From NCBI GenBank assembly GCA_019448385.1, contig JAGTXO010000015.1, positions 1-64,000 on the forward strand: a stretch of 64,000 nt of DNA, in the 5' to 3' direction. The translations under genes were made by a program, and so were the position numbers. This DNA is from Diacronema lutheri. Its lineage: Eukaryota > Haptophyta > Pavlovophyceae > Pavlovales > Pavlovaceae. Each line of letters begins with the position of its first letter. Position 1 is the first letter of the stretch. A model generated the notes under the pieces. The model searched no databases, was not told where the DNA came from, and saw only the letters and a program-made list of their open reading frames with translations. This document shows positions 11,040 to 22,264 of this stretch, piece by piece.

Positions 11040-12613
11040 TCGCCCGCGTCGCCGGCCGGCGGCGGCGGTGGCGGCGGTGGCGGCGCGGCCACGGCGGCGG
11101 CAGCAGCGGCGGCGGCGGCGGTGGCGGCGGCGGCGGCGCCCAGCGCGGGCGGCGGCGGCGTGGCGGCGGCGGTGGCGGCGGCGGTGACGCCAGCGGCGGC
11201 CTTGGCGCCGCGCGTCTGCGGCGGCGTTTCGGCGCGATCGGGGCTGCCCCCGCCACGCACCGCGCTCGTGACCGCGCAGACGCCGCCCGGCGCACGATCG
11301 CTGGCCGCGCCGGTCAGCGCGACGCGGAGGCGCTCGCCGACAGCGTACATGTCCGCCACGCCGAACGTGCGCGGCGCGGACGAGCAGCCCGCCGCGGCGA
11401 GCGCGTCGTTGAGCGCGCCCACTATCGCGAGGCCGCACGTCGCGCCACGCTGCGCCGCCTCGTTGAGCAGCAGCGCGCGGCGCACGCGCGAAATGTCGAG
11501 ACCCGCCGCGTGCAGCGTGGCAGTTATCGCCTTGGCGAGCATGAGCGCCTGCCTGCAGGGCGACGCGAGCGTGTCGACGAGCACCGCGTCGTAGCGATGC
11601 TCGCCCGCGCGCGCGACGCGCACAAGGCGCAACGCGGTGAAATGGCCGGAGGCGAGCTGCGCGCCGTCGTCACCGCCCGCGCCGCCGCGCTCGTCCGACG
11701 GGCTCCACACGCCGATGACAGCCTGCGTTGTCGCCTCGCTGCGCAGGCGGTGCAGCAGCGCGGCGCGCTCGGCGTCGTCCTGAAACACCGCGGGTTGCGC
11801 GGCGAGCGGCACGTGGCAGACATGCCCGCCGCCGGCCTGCCCGTGCACGCGCAGCACGACCTCGCAGCACGCGTCGACGGTTGAGGCGAGCATGTCGCCG
11901 CTGGCGATGCGCTCCACCTCTGCCTGCGGGAGGCCGGCGCTCGCGGCGGCGGCGGCCAGCCGGCGCGCAGCCGCGTCGCCCGCCCACGCAAGCAGCGCCG
12001 AGTTGGCGGGTTGGAGGGGAAGCTCAAGGGCGGCTGGTTCGGTGGCGGTAGCCTCGTTGGCAACGGGCACGTTGGCGGTGCGCGCGTTGGCGGCGGGCGC
12101 GGCGGCGATGGCTGGTGGGGCGGAAGACGCGCCCGCGGCGGCGGGCGCGGACGCGGCAGCGGCAGCGGCTAGTGGGGCGGGGAAAACGCCGTCGGTGGCA
12201 GGCGCGGAGGCGAATGCAGGAGCAACTAGTGGGGCGGGAAAATCGGCGGCAGGCGCGAAGGCGGATGCAGCAGCGGCTAGTGCGGCGGGGAAAACACCGT
12301 CGGCGGCAGGCGCGAAGGCGGATGCAGGAGCGCCCAGCGGGGCGCAGAAAAACCGTCGGCGGCAGGCGCGAAGGCGACAGCAGCAGCGGCCAGTGGAGCG
12401 GAGGCGCAGGGCCACGCGCGCGCCAGCCGTGCAAGCCCAAGCCGCGCGCGAGCGACGCACGCGCCGATGGCCGAGGCGGCGGCGCAGGCCACGACGTGGC
12501 CTGGCACCGGTGTGGCCAGCCGCTCGCGGGTGTGCACGTCGAGCCGCGCCCCACGCCAAGAGCGGCGGCGCGCTGAACGGAGGCGCGCGACCCCGATCGA
12601 TCCGCCCGCGCAC
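2249..12613 (-). CDS. Giant multidomain ORF: Ulp1-like protease repeats, YqaJ exonuclease, chromodomain, leading into Fanzor
   Basis: About 3,450 codons are open without a stop. Domains in order: (1) an Ulp1/C48-like cysteine protease at about 11900-11400, with GHFTALRLV (His), a following VDTL (Asp) and QRGATCGLAIVG (Gln and Cys). (2) Related but degenerate units farther on, for example DAPDQAGVAALRVLYAL near 9.2 kb and ACNARAAALLCLQAV near 4.55 kb. (3) A YqaJ-type PD-(D/E)XK exonuclease at about 7255-6790, with LGEAVALRKL, FSPDGLAI, VEVKT and HRDQLQLGMHVLG supplying the Glu, Asp, Glu-x-Lys and Gln set. (4) A chromodomain at about 3560-3400 (YEVEAVVDE, then FRIRWRGYDESADTWEPE). (5) The Fanzor N-terminal region. 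Spacers are rich in Ala, Pro and Arg. The first part overlaps the end of the upstream ORF inside a tandem repeat. Function of the whole is inferred to be mobile-element replication and targeting. Some in-frame introns may be hidden. Confidence 0.6.
5290..5450. repeat. 18-bp tandem repeat coding Pro-Ala hexapeptides
   Basis: About six copies of an 18-bp GC-only unit encode PPPAAA-type hexapeptides on the minus strand, between the YqaJ domain and the downstream helical region of the giant ORF. It looks like a flexible linker grown by slippage. Confidence 0.75.
10960..11040. repeat. GGC microsatellite coding poly-alanine
   Basis: A run of more than 20 GGC triplets encodes uninterrupted alanine on the minus strand. 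A second, less regular GGC-rich stretch follows to about 11190. Both lie in a linker of the giant ORF. Confidence 0.85.
12150..12400. repeat. Minisatellite, about four units of 51-63 bp
   Basis: Degenerate units share cores such as GGGGCGGGGAAAA and GGCGGCAGGCGCGAAGGCG. On the minus strand they encode SAFAPAADGVFPAALAA-like peptides. The end of the 12.3-19.3 kb gene and the start of the giant ORF overlap here in different frames. Confidence 0.8.
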
Positions 12614-15600
12614 GCGCGCGCCGGCTCAGTGTGGCCAACGCGCGCCGCTATGCAAGGCGCGCGCGCGATAACGGCGGCTGTCGGCCGTGGCGTGCGCGTG
12701 GCGGCGCCGCGGCGACGGGCGCGGCACACGAGCCGCTCGGGCGCGCCGCCGCCGCGCGGCACGATGTCGAGCAGCACGGTCACGCCGCGCGCGCGCGCGA
12801 CCGCCGTGCACGCGAGCCGCACGGGCAGCGGCGGCCCGTCCGGGCGCGCGAGCGCCGCCACCTCGGCGTCGGTGAGGCTGTGCAGCTCGCGGCGCGCGCG
12901 CGCGAACGCGGCGATGTCCGCGCGCAGCTCCGCGTCCGTGCCGAGCGCGGCACGCGCGTGCACGGGGAGCGACGCGCGCAGCGCGTGGAGCACGCCGCCG
13001 CGCGCGCCGCGCGGCGCCGGCGCGCGCTCGCGCTCAGCGCGCGCGGCGCGCGTGAGCTCGCGCACCGCGCGCGCGAGATTGCGCCGCGCGGCCGCGACGG
13101 GAGGGCTAGGTGCGCGCGCGCGCCGGTTGTAGCGCGGCCGCGCCGAGTCGAGGGGCGGCGGACGCGGTGCGTACGCCGCGGCGCGGCCCGCGCGCCAAAA
13201 GGCCGGCGGCGGGCGCAGCTCCGTCGCGTCGACCGCGGCCGCGAGCGCGCCGAGCGCGGCGTCGCTGTCGCCCGCCGCGTCGGCCGCGTCGACGAGCACG
13301 AAGAGCGCGCCGAGCGCGCGCGACGCGGCCGCCTGCGCGGCGGTGGGGCGGGCGCAGGCAGCGACGCATGCGGCCGCCATGCCGCGCGCCGCGGCGAACG
13401 CCGGTGACGTGACGGCCGCGCCGATGGCAACGGCGGCGGCGGCGACGGTGGAGGCGGCAGCGCCGGCGATGGAGGTGGCAGCGGCGGCGGCGCTTGCCAT
13501 CGCGCGGCGCGCGAGACGCGAGGCGCCACCGACCGCCGCCGCCGCAGCGCGCGCTGCGCGCGCGCCGGTGGCGCGCATCGTCGCCGCGCCAGGCGCCGCC
13601 GCGCCGACGCCGCCGGCGCCCGCGCCGTCGCCGCTCTCGGCCGTGCAGGGCTCCGATGGCGAACCCGGCGTGCGCTGGCGCGTGATGCGCGCGCCGAGGC
13701 GCGCGCTCCGCGCCGCGCGGCCGGCGACGTCGAGGAAGCGCCGTGCGCGCGCCGCGCGCAGGCCACGCGCGCGCGGCGGCGCACCGACAGGCGCCGAGCG
13801 CCGCGGCGCGCACGCCGGCGCGTCGCTGTCGGGTTGCGCAGCGCGCGCGCGGGAACTCGGCGCGGCGTGTGCGGGCGGCGGGCGCGCGCCCGCGCGGCGC
13901 AGAGGCGCGAGGCGCCGGCCGCAGACGAGGCGTGTGCGCAACCAGGACGGCGAGGGCCGCAGGGCGCCGTCGACATCGCGCATCGGCGGGCCGCGAGCCC
14001 GCCGCGCAGCCGTGCGGCGCGCGCGAGGCGCTCGGCGGCGCGCGCGCCGCACGGCGCGCGCGGCGGCGCGCACGCCAGCGACGGCTGCGGCCACGCCGCG
14101 CGCCAACACGGCCGCGGCGTGCGCCATCGCACCGAGCACGGCGCGTGGCGCGCCGAGCAAGCGCAGCAAGCGCGACGCCGTCGCGCGCGCCGGCGCACCG
14201 TGTGCAGGGGCCTCGCCAGCGCCAGCACCGACGCCGCCATCGCCGCAGCCGCAGGTGGCGTCGCCGCCGCCGCAGGCGTCGCGACGGACGCCGCCGCCGC
14301 CGAAACAACCGCCGCACACGTCGCCGCCGACGTTGCCACCCCAGCCGCCGTTGCGTGCGCAGGTGGCTGCGGCGCGTGCGTGCGGGAGGCGTGCCGTGCG
14401 GCGCGCATCACACGGGCTGCGCGACGCGAGCGACGCCGCCGGGGTCCCCGCTGCGCCAGGCGCGCCGTGCGCGCCAGCCTCGCCGGCCTCGCCGGCGCGC
14501 GGTCGCGCGCTCGCCTCGACGTGGCCGCCTCCGCCGCCATCGCCGCCGTCGAACCGGGCGGCGGAGGGCTGCCGCTCGAACCGCTCGTCGGCGTCGGCCG
14601 CCACCGCCGCCTCGCGCTCCGCCGCCGCGGCGGCCGCACGGCGCGCGTGGCGGAGCGCGCGGCCGCCGTCCGCTGCGCGGCGTGGCGGCGCGGGCGCGGG
14701 CTTCGGCGCGCGCGGCCCCTCGGCGCGCTCGCGGAGCACGGCGAGCGGCGTGCCCGTGGCGACGCTCGTGCAGACGCGCCGCAAGGCGGCGCTTACGCAC
14801 GCGTGGACGACGCGCGCCGTCCGCTTGTCGGCGGCGCGCGCGGCGCGGCGCGCGGCCTTGGCGGCGGCCTTTTTGGCGCGCCTCTGCTCCGCCTGCTCCG
14901 ACAGCGCGCGCGCCTGGCGCTCGGCTGCGAGCGCGTCCTCGGGCGAAACGGTCGGCCTCGGCGGCCGCGCGCGCGCGCTGCGACGCTGCGCGCTGCGGCG
15001 GTCGGACGGCGGCTGCCGCGGCGGCGAGGACGGCGAGCGCGAGCTCGGCGTGGGCGACCAATCGCCGCTGACGGTTGCGAGCGGCGCAAACGGGTTGTCG
15101 TCCCCGCGACCCGCGGCGTGCGACAGTGCACGCGGCGTCGGGCGCCGGCCGACCGCTGGCGGGCCCCACTCGGACGGCGGCTCCGAGGGCGAGCGCGCCG
15201 TCGGCGCCGCGCGTTGCGCGGCCGGCGGCGCCTCCCGGTCCAGCGCCGCCTGCTCTCTCGCCGCGGCCTGCTCGTCACCCTCCGGCACGCCACGCGGCGC
15301 GAGCACCGCGGTGGCGCAGCGCGTCGCGTTGAGCAACGCCGCCTCCATCTGCCGCACGCTGGCCTTGGCGCACGCCACACCCTCTCTCGCCCGGCGCAGC
15401 ACCTCGTGCGCGCGGCGCACATCCGCGTCGGCATCTTCGCGCATGCCAAAGTGCGCCTGTTGCAGCCGCAGGTCCGCAGGGCGCCCCTGCGCGCGAGGGG
15501 CACGGGCGCGGCGGCGCGCAGGTGACGGAGCTGGCGCGCCGTTCTGCGCTGCGCGCACGCCAATCGACGGGCGCGCGCGCGGCGGGGCGCGCGCGCGCGC

Positions 15601-18600
15601 GCGCGCGCGCGCTGCCTACCCAGCCGCCGGCCGGCTCGCGCGAGCGCGCCAGCTGCTCCGCCGCCTCGGCGTCGAGCACGCGCTGCTGCGCCTCCTCCTC
15701 GCCCAGTGCAGCGAGGTGCAGCCGGCGGGCTGCCTTGCGGCAGTTGCCCTCCGCCTTGCCCACGGCCTTGCGCGCCGCGTCGACGGGGTCGTCGTTGGCT
15801 CTGGCGCGCCTGCGCTTGCCCTTGTCGGCGGGCGGCGGCTTGGCGCGCTGCAGCGTGCCGAGCGCGTCGTCGGCTCCGCGCGCGGCCGCCCGCGGGCGGC
15901 GGGCCCCAAAAAGCGCACCGGTCGCCGTGCGCGCCGCGCAAGCAACGACCAGCGCTGACATGCCGGCGAAGACCGCACCGCCCAGCGCCACGGTTGCCAC
16001 GATGCGCAGCGTCCCGTGCGCAAGCTGCGCTGCCTCCGCCGCTTTGGCGGCCTCGCGCGCGCGCGCATCGGCGGCTCTCATCTCGTGCAGCAGCCCGGCC
16101 GCGCCGCTCGCGCCGTCGCGGCCGCGCGCGAGCTCGCACAGCACCGCCGCCGCGCGCCGCGTGGGCTCGCGCGCGAGCAGCTGCGCGCCGCCGTCGGGGC
16201 GCAGCTTCTCAACGAACTCGACAAACGTCGCGTCGCGCCAGAGGGACATGCGGAAGGCCCTGTGCACCGCCCCCTCCTGCTCGCGCATCCGCCGTGCCGC
16301 CCGCCTGCCGTCGCGCGCGTGCGCGTGCGCGGCCGCGTCGAATCCCGCGACGCCGCGCTGCGCGTCGCGCGCGGCCGACGACGGCGCCGCCGCGCTGCCC
16401 GCCAAGGGCGCCGCAGCGGCGACGCGCGCGTGCGGAGCGACGGGATCGCCGGCGGCCGGCGGCTCGGCGCGCTGCGGCGTGCCGTTTGCTCCGCGCGCGG
16501 CCGTCCCGGGGGAGATGGCCGCGATGGCGCCGCCAGCCGCGCCGCGCGCCAGCCACGCGCATAGGCTGCCGACGAGCTCGCCGAGACCCCCGACGGTCGC
16601 CGCGGCGGCGAGTGCGCCGGGCTTGCCGGCCGACAGCGGCTCGCGAGCGTCGTCGTCGCAGCCGCCGGCACCCGTCTTGGCGAGTGCGTCGCGCTCGCCC
16701 TCGACGCCCGCCACGACCGCCGCCCCTCCGTCGTCCGCCGCGCCGGCCGCGCGCGCGGCCGGGCGCAGAGGAGGCGTGCCGGTGCAGCCGTCGCCGCTCG
16801 TCTTCGCCGTTTCCTCCACTTTGGTCACTTCGTCGCCACCTGCGCCATCTCCGACGCCGGGGCCCTTGGTCACGCTTGCCGCCATGCGCGCCGTGCCCGC
16901 CGGCCAGCCCGCCGACTGCTCGAGCGCGGCGGCGAGCGGCGCGACGCGCGTCGACTCGGGCGCGCTCTCGTCATCGGGCTCGAGCGCGTTGTGCAGGCGC
17001 GCGAGCGCGCGCTCGACGGCCGCGGCGCCACTGCCGGGGGCGCGGCTCGCCGCGCGCACCGCGCGCCGCCAGGCCGGCGCGAACATGAGCGCCGGCTCGA
17101 GCGCCGCGAGCGCGCGCGCCTCGCGCGCGTCGCTCGCGCCGAGGCGCGGCGGCACGCGCGCGGCTCCGCGCGGCGCGGTGCCTCGGAAGCGTGGGCTCAG
17201 CGTGTAGGCGAGGTGCTGCGGCACGCCGCGCGCCTCCGCGCGCGCGCGTCCGTCCTCGACCTCGCGCCGCGCCTTCGCGATCGCCGGCGTGGCGCGCGCG
17301 AGCCAGTCGGGGTCGGCGGGCAGGTGGATCACGACGAGAATCGGCGCCCAGTCCAGCCGCGGGTTCTTGTGACGGTCGGGCACGACCCACACGAGCAGCA
17401 CCGTGCCCTCCGCGCCGCACGCCGCCTCGTAGATCCTGGGCTGCGAGCGCCAATCGGGCCTGACGCGCAGCGCCCGCGCGTGGTCGATGGCGGCGGCGCG
17501 GTCGCCATTGAAGTGAACCGTCGTCACCTCGCCGATGACGGACCGGCCGGACCGCCAGCAGAACACCGCGTCCGCCGACCCGCCGGCGATGGCCGCGAGC
17601 GATTCGGGCGCGGCGAGCCGCGGCAAGCCCTCGAAGGCGGCAAAGTCCTCGTGCGCATTGTACACGCCGCCCCAGCCGTCGTGCGCGTACGCGCGCGCGG
17701 CCGCTCGTACCGCGCGCGGCTGGTTCTCCACGCCCGACGTCATGTGCCATGTCGTCCCCGCGAAGCCGGGCTCGCCCAGCTCGGCCCGCACGACGGTACC
17801 GTACCCCGCGCCCTGCGTCGGGGCGGCGAGGTGGTGCATGCCCGCGCCGGTCACGCCCTCCGTGCGCTGCCGCGTGACGATCGTGCCCGTCGCGTGCGCG
17901 AAAAGCGTGTCGACCACGGCGGGCGCGCGCCCGCTGTTCGCCCGTAGCCGCGCCCTGCCCGCTTTTAGCTGCTCGGGGTCCTTGGCGTCGTACACGCGCG
18001 CGTCCGCGTCGCCCTCATCAGGCGCAGTGTAGACGCAGCGGCGTTCGAGCGGCGCCGAGCCACCGCCGTCCGCCGCCGCCGGCGAGGTTGGCGCCGCGCC
18101 CGCCGCCACCGCGCTCGTCGCCGCCGTGCCCGTCGCCACCGCCGCAGCCGCCGCGCCCGCGGGGTCGTCGTCCCCGTCCTCCGCGCCCTCCCCGTCGTCA
18201 GCGGTGGTGGCGTCGCCATCGTCCCCGTCGCCCTCGCCCCCGCCGAGGCTGCTGAATGGTCGGGGCCCCCACGCCGAGGCGGCGCGCCGCTGCGGCGCAC
18301 GCGGCGGTGGCGCTCGCGACGGCGGCCTTGGCGCCGCCGCGCCGCGCGGCCTGGCCGCCGTCGACAGCGCGCGGCCTGCAGCGCCCGTGAGCGCGTCGAG
18401 CGCGGCCGTGCGTGCGATGCGGTCGTCGGGCGCGCGCAGCGCCGCCTCGACGGCCTGCAGCAGCCCGTCGGGCGCGGATCCGCCGATACTGGCATCGCAC
18501 GCCTCGGCGAGCCGCGCGGCCTCGGCGAGCCGCGCGGCCTCGCGGGTGAACGGGCCGAAGCGCCTGGCGCGGTCGCCGAGCAGAGCGCCGATGGCGGCGC

Positions 18601-19294
18601 GGAGCGTGCGCGCGCGGGTCTCCTCGTACGCGGCCGTCGTGAGGCGCGCGAGGCGCGCGTCCAAAGCCTTCTTGATGTCGACAAGGACACTCGCGCGGCG
18701 GCCGTAGAGCGTCGATGCGCTCGCCACGACCTCGGCCGCGACTGTTGCCGCGGCGAAGCAACACGCGGCCCCACTCTGCGGGGGCGCCTTGAAGGCATCG
18801 ATGGGCGGCGCTGTTCTGCCGATGCGCTGCGCAAGCTTCTTGATGAGCACGCCGGCCGCCGTGGCGTACGCCGATTCGCCGTTGCCCAAGGTGCGCGAAT
18901 CGGCGAGCAGGGCGAGCGCGGCGCCGGGCGGCGCGCCGCGCTGCGCGGGCGGCGCGAGGAGCAGGTACGCCGCCGTCCAGTGCACGAGGCCGCTGGACGC
19001 GCGGAGGCAGAGCGGTAGCACGACCACGAGCACCTGCCCAAACCGGTCCGCATCCGCGCATGCTTTGCGCAGGTTGCGCAGCGCCACCTTGAGCGCATGC
19101 TGCGAGCACCCCGTGTCGCCCACCCTAACCCTGCTCGTGCCGAAATCCGCGTAACGCAGCAGGGCGATGAGGCAAGTGGATGGGACCACGTGGGGGTGGG
19201 TATCTCCCGGCGACAGAATGGTGCTGAGGGCCAGCGAGAAACTGTCCGAGCCGCCCCGCCCGCCGGGCAAAGCGTCCTTCACGGAGTCCTCCAT
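12277..19294 (-). CDS. Large two-exon ORF with N-terminal Ulp1-like protease domain; function otherwise unknown
   Basis: Starts at ATG 19294 (MEDSVKDALPGG). Exon 1 runs to 15620 (1,225 codons) and ends TGG before GTAGGC. Exon 2 starts at 15486 after a CAG acceptor; the 133-bp intron (15487-15619) is phase 0 on both sides and contains a long CG dinucleotide run. An Ulp1/C48-like cysteine protease fold is suggested at about 19000-18730 by VHWTAAYLLL (His), ALLADSRTL (Asp) and PPQSGAACCFAAAT (Gln, Cys). A later block around 17600-17300 (DAVFCWRSGRSVIGEVTTVHF) could be a PD-(D/E)XK-like nuclease core, but this is weak. A hydrophobic helix (IVATVALGGAVFAGMSALVV) lies near 15950. Coiled-coil-like sequence bridges the splice site (KAVGKAEGN to VRRAHEVLRRAREG), which supports the junction. 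The rest is Ala/Arg-rich and unrecognised. Confidence 0.5.
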
Positions 19295-20555
19295 CTGCAG
19301 ACTGTGGGCACGTCAGTGTCCGGATGGCGGCCCGGATGATACTTGGGAGAATTTACATGATGCCCTGGAGAATGCCCCGCTCTCCCACAACCAGGACCCG
19401 CCAGCGCGCCGAGCCTACTCGTTTGCCCGCGCCGCCTCTCTTTGCGCGCCCGAGCGCGGCCTCCGAGCGCGGCCAACGTCCTCCGGGGGCGTGCATCGTG
19501 GCTGCTCGGAGGGGCTGCGACGCGGCGAAAGCTCGCTGCGCGGCCGCAACGTGAGCGCGCGCGCGCGGCCGCGCGCCGGCCTGCGCTGCTCTGCACGGCC
19601 GCGCGCCGGCCTGCGCAGCCTCGTCGCGCAGCGTGAGCGCGAGCGCGCGCGAGGTGAGCTCGGCGGATGGGTGCGCGGCGGCGTTGGCGGCGGGTGCGGC
19701 GGCAGGCTGGGCGGCGGGTTTGGACGGAGAGTGTCGGGGAAGAACGGGGCGCATCCTGGCTGGGAGTTGGACGGCGCCCACCACGCGCTGGCGGATCCTG
19801 GTTGCCACCACCACCCCCCCCCCCCCCCCCGGAGACGAGGACCAGGGGCATGGCCGACTCGCTGCGCCGCACAGCGCGCGGCGCGCGGCATGCTGCGCGA
19901 CCTCAAGCACATCCAGCCGCGCTCCGCCCACGCAACGCGCGCAATGCCGCGTTGCACTGCAGGTGTGCACGTGCGGCTCTCACGCGCACTGTGTTGCACG
20001 AACGGCATCACGCCACCGAGCTGCGTCCGGACCACGCGCCGCGCGCAGGCGACCACACAGGGGCGCGCCGCGCCGCGCGTGCGCGCCCTCGCAACCGTTG
20101 CAGCACGCTCTGCCTTGCACTGCGCCGAGCCGCCGCGCGCTGTGCGCGTGCATGCAGGGCGCACGCGTGCGACGAAGCGCGCGCGCGGCGAGGCGCGCGG
20201 GCGGCTCGCTGCGCGGGCGGCAACGCGCCCAGCTGCGCCCAGGCCAGGCGCGCGCCCGCGAGTGCCACCGGGACGCACTGCCCCCGCCGGGGTCGCCGCG
20301 CGCTCTGTGTGTGCGCTCGCGCGCTGCGAGCGCGGCGGAACGTTCGTGCATGGCGCGAAGAGCGCGGCACCCGAAGACGGCTGCCCCGAGCCCGCGCCGG
20401 GTGGCAGCGAGCGGCGGCACCTCCTCGGCGAGCCCGCCCCGCGCCTTCCCCTCCACGTGGCGTTTTGAGGCAGACGGACACGCGCCCACACTGCGACTGG
20501 GCACGCTGCTCGAGGCAGACACGCACCCAACGCGCGCGCACCACGCGCCCGCGTC
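19295..20555. other. GC-rich stretch without a convincing gene
   Basis: Open frames exist on both strands because stops are rare at this base composition, but none shows a recognisable domain. A poly-C run at about 19815-19830 resembles those found inside introns elsewhere in the window and may mark an early intron of the plus-strand gene that follows. Confidence 0.4.
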
Positions 20556-20559
20556 GGCG

Positions 20560-22011
20560 GGCCGGTGTGAACGAGCGAGAGCTCGGTGTCGCCAACGAGG
20601 GCACGGGCGCGACTTCGGTCCGCCTCTCGACGGACGCAAGCGACGCTGCCGGGAACTTCCCCGACGCCTGCACATCCAGGGCTTCGAGGTACAGAGCTGG
20701 GCAACAGTGCCGCTCGTCACCGATGAGGCGGCCAAGCTCGCTATCCTTGCTGCCCTCGGCTCCACCAAACAGCCGGGCGACCCAACGGTTCGTGATCGCC
20801 TGGCCGCCAGGTGCGAACCGCGCCCGTGCAAGCGCTTCACCCGCATTCTCCGCCCCGCTGCGGACGTCCGCCTGCCGGCCGCGAACACGGCCGGTGCGCG
20901 TTGCCGCCTGGCCCAACACGAAAACCCGCCCGCCCCCGAGGCCGCAGGTCCTACCTGCCCAAGCGCAGCCCAACGGCACGCAGACAGCCCGCCTTGGCAA
21001 CCGACTCGTGCGCGAGCGCTCCGCCCTCCACAAGAGCCTGCCCCACGCCACCGCCGACGCGGAGCCAGCGCAGCCGACGCCCCTCCGCGACGCTCGCGCC
21101 GCAAGGCGCAAGGGCCCCGGCGAGACGGCGTCAACCAAGCCCGCCGCTGGCACAGCGCCGGCACCCGGAGCCCACCCCAAGCCCCCGCGCACGCCTCGCC
21201 CCCCCCCCCCCCCCCCCCCCCCCCGATCGGCGGACCGATTGCGTTTTGGTGCGCCAGGCTCAATGCGCCATCGCAGTGGCGGGCCCGCAGACGCAGACGC
21301 TGACATGCCCAACGCTGGGCACTGAGGCCGCAGGCCGGCCCTCCTGGACCTGGCGGGCGAGCTGCCCGCGCAGCGGCCACGCGAGCCTCGCACTGACCGT
21401 GGCGGTCGCTGCCACCGTGATAGCTGCGGGTGCGGCGGCCTTGGCCCCAACCCCATCATCCGTCTTCATCCCCGCCCTGCTCGCGCTCGCGGCCTACGTC
21501 GGCAATCCCTGCACCGGGATCCGCCCCGCGAAGTCCACACAAGACTTATCCGTGCTGCACGCCAGCCGCGCGCGCCGACGCGCGCCGCTCCCACACGCTC
21601 ACCTCCGTTTCCGCGGGCGGCCCAACGCCCCCCCCCCCCCCCCCCCCCCTCCCCCCCCCCCCCCCCCCCGGCAGGCGGCCATCGAGCCGCATTAGCACAC
21701 CCGCCCGGGGCCTCCCGCCGCACCCGCAGCGGCTCGGCGCCTTGAATCCTCCCGTCCCCCGGGGTGAGGCCTTCAACCCGGGCCCAGCGCGCTCCGACTG
21801 CCTCACGCGCGCCAGCGCCAACCTCGGCGGCATGGTAGACCCCGAGCGAAAAGCCGCACTTCTCGCCGTCCTCGTCAGGCGCAAGTACGTTATCCTGCTC
21901 CTACTGCCGACGCGGCTCCCGCGCGCGCGGACTACTACGCCGGGCAGATCGCCGCAGACGCACGTGAGTGCACACGTGCGGACAAGGCGCACACGCTCGA
22001 CGTCCAGTTAG
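20560..22011 (+). CDS. Probable spliced gene for a small membrane protein (unrecognised)
   Basis: The start is not resolved. The best exon is 21258-21551, after a CAG acceptor and before a GTG donor. It encodes AQCAIAVAGPQTQTL, then two hydrophobic helices (LALTVAVAATVIAAGAAALA and VFIPALLALAAYVG). Two 3' ends are possible: a short exon 21675-21695 ending in TAG, or an exon starting at about 21737 that reads RLGALNPPVPRGEAF... MVDPERKAALLAVLV, reaches a GTACGT donor near 21880, and leads to a stop at 22009-22011. Poly-C tracts at 21199-21222 and 21629-21669 lie in the proposed introns, in the orientation seen in arginase. An upstream open segment near 20680-20810 could be an earlier exon. Function unknown. 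Confidence 0.35.
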
Positions 22012-22214
22012 CGCACGTGCACGTGCGCGCCACTGGTCACATTTGAGCGTCCGTGCTCGCCCACAGCGTCGCCATCCACAAGATGCGCGCTGGAGCCATC
22101 CAAGCAGGGCTCTGCCTGCTCGGCTTCCGCAAGGCAATTTGGGCCGCGGACAGCGGACAGCGGACGGCGTGCGCGTGCGAGGTGCGAAAGGAGGAAGAAG
22201 GTAGGGAGAGTTGT

Positions 22215-22264
<50 letters not shown>

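Noticed and set aside
15568-15612. CG dinucleotide run as a functional Z-DNA element
   Set aside because: It lies inside the well-supported intron 15487-15619 and is explained as low-complexity intron sequence.
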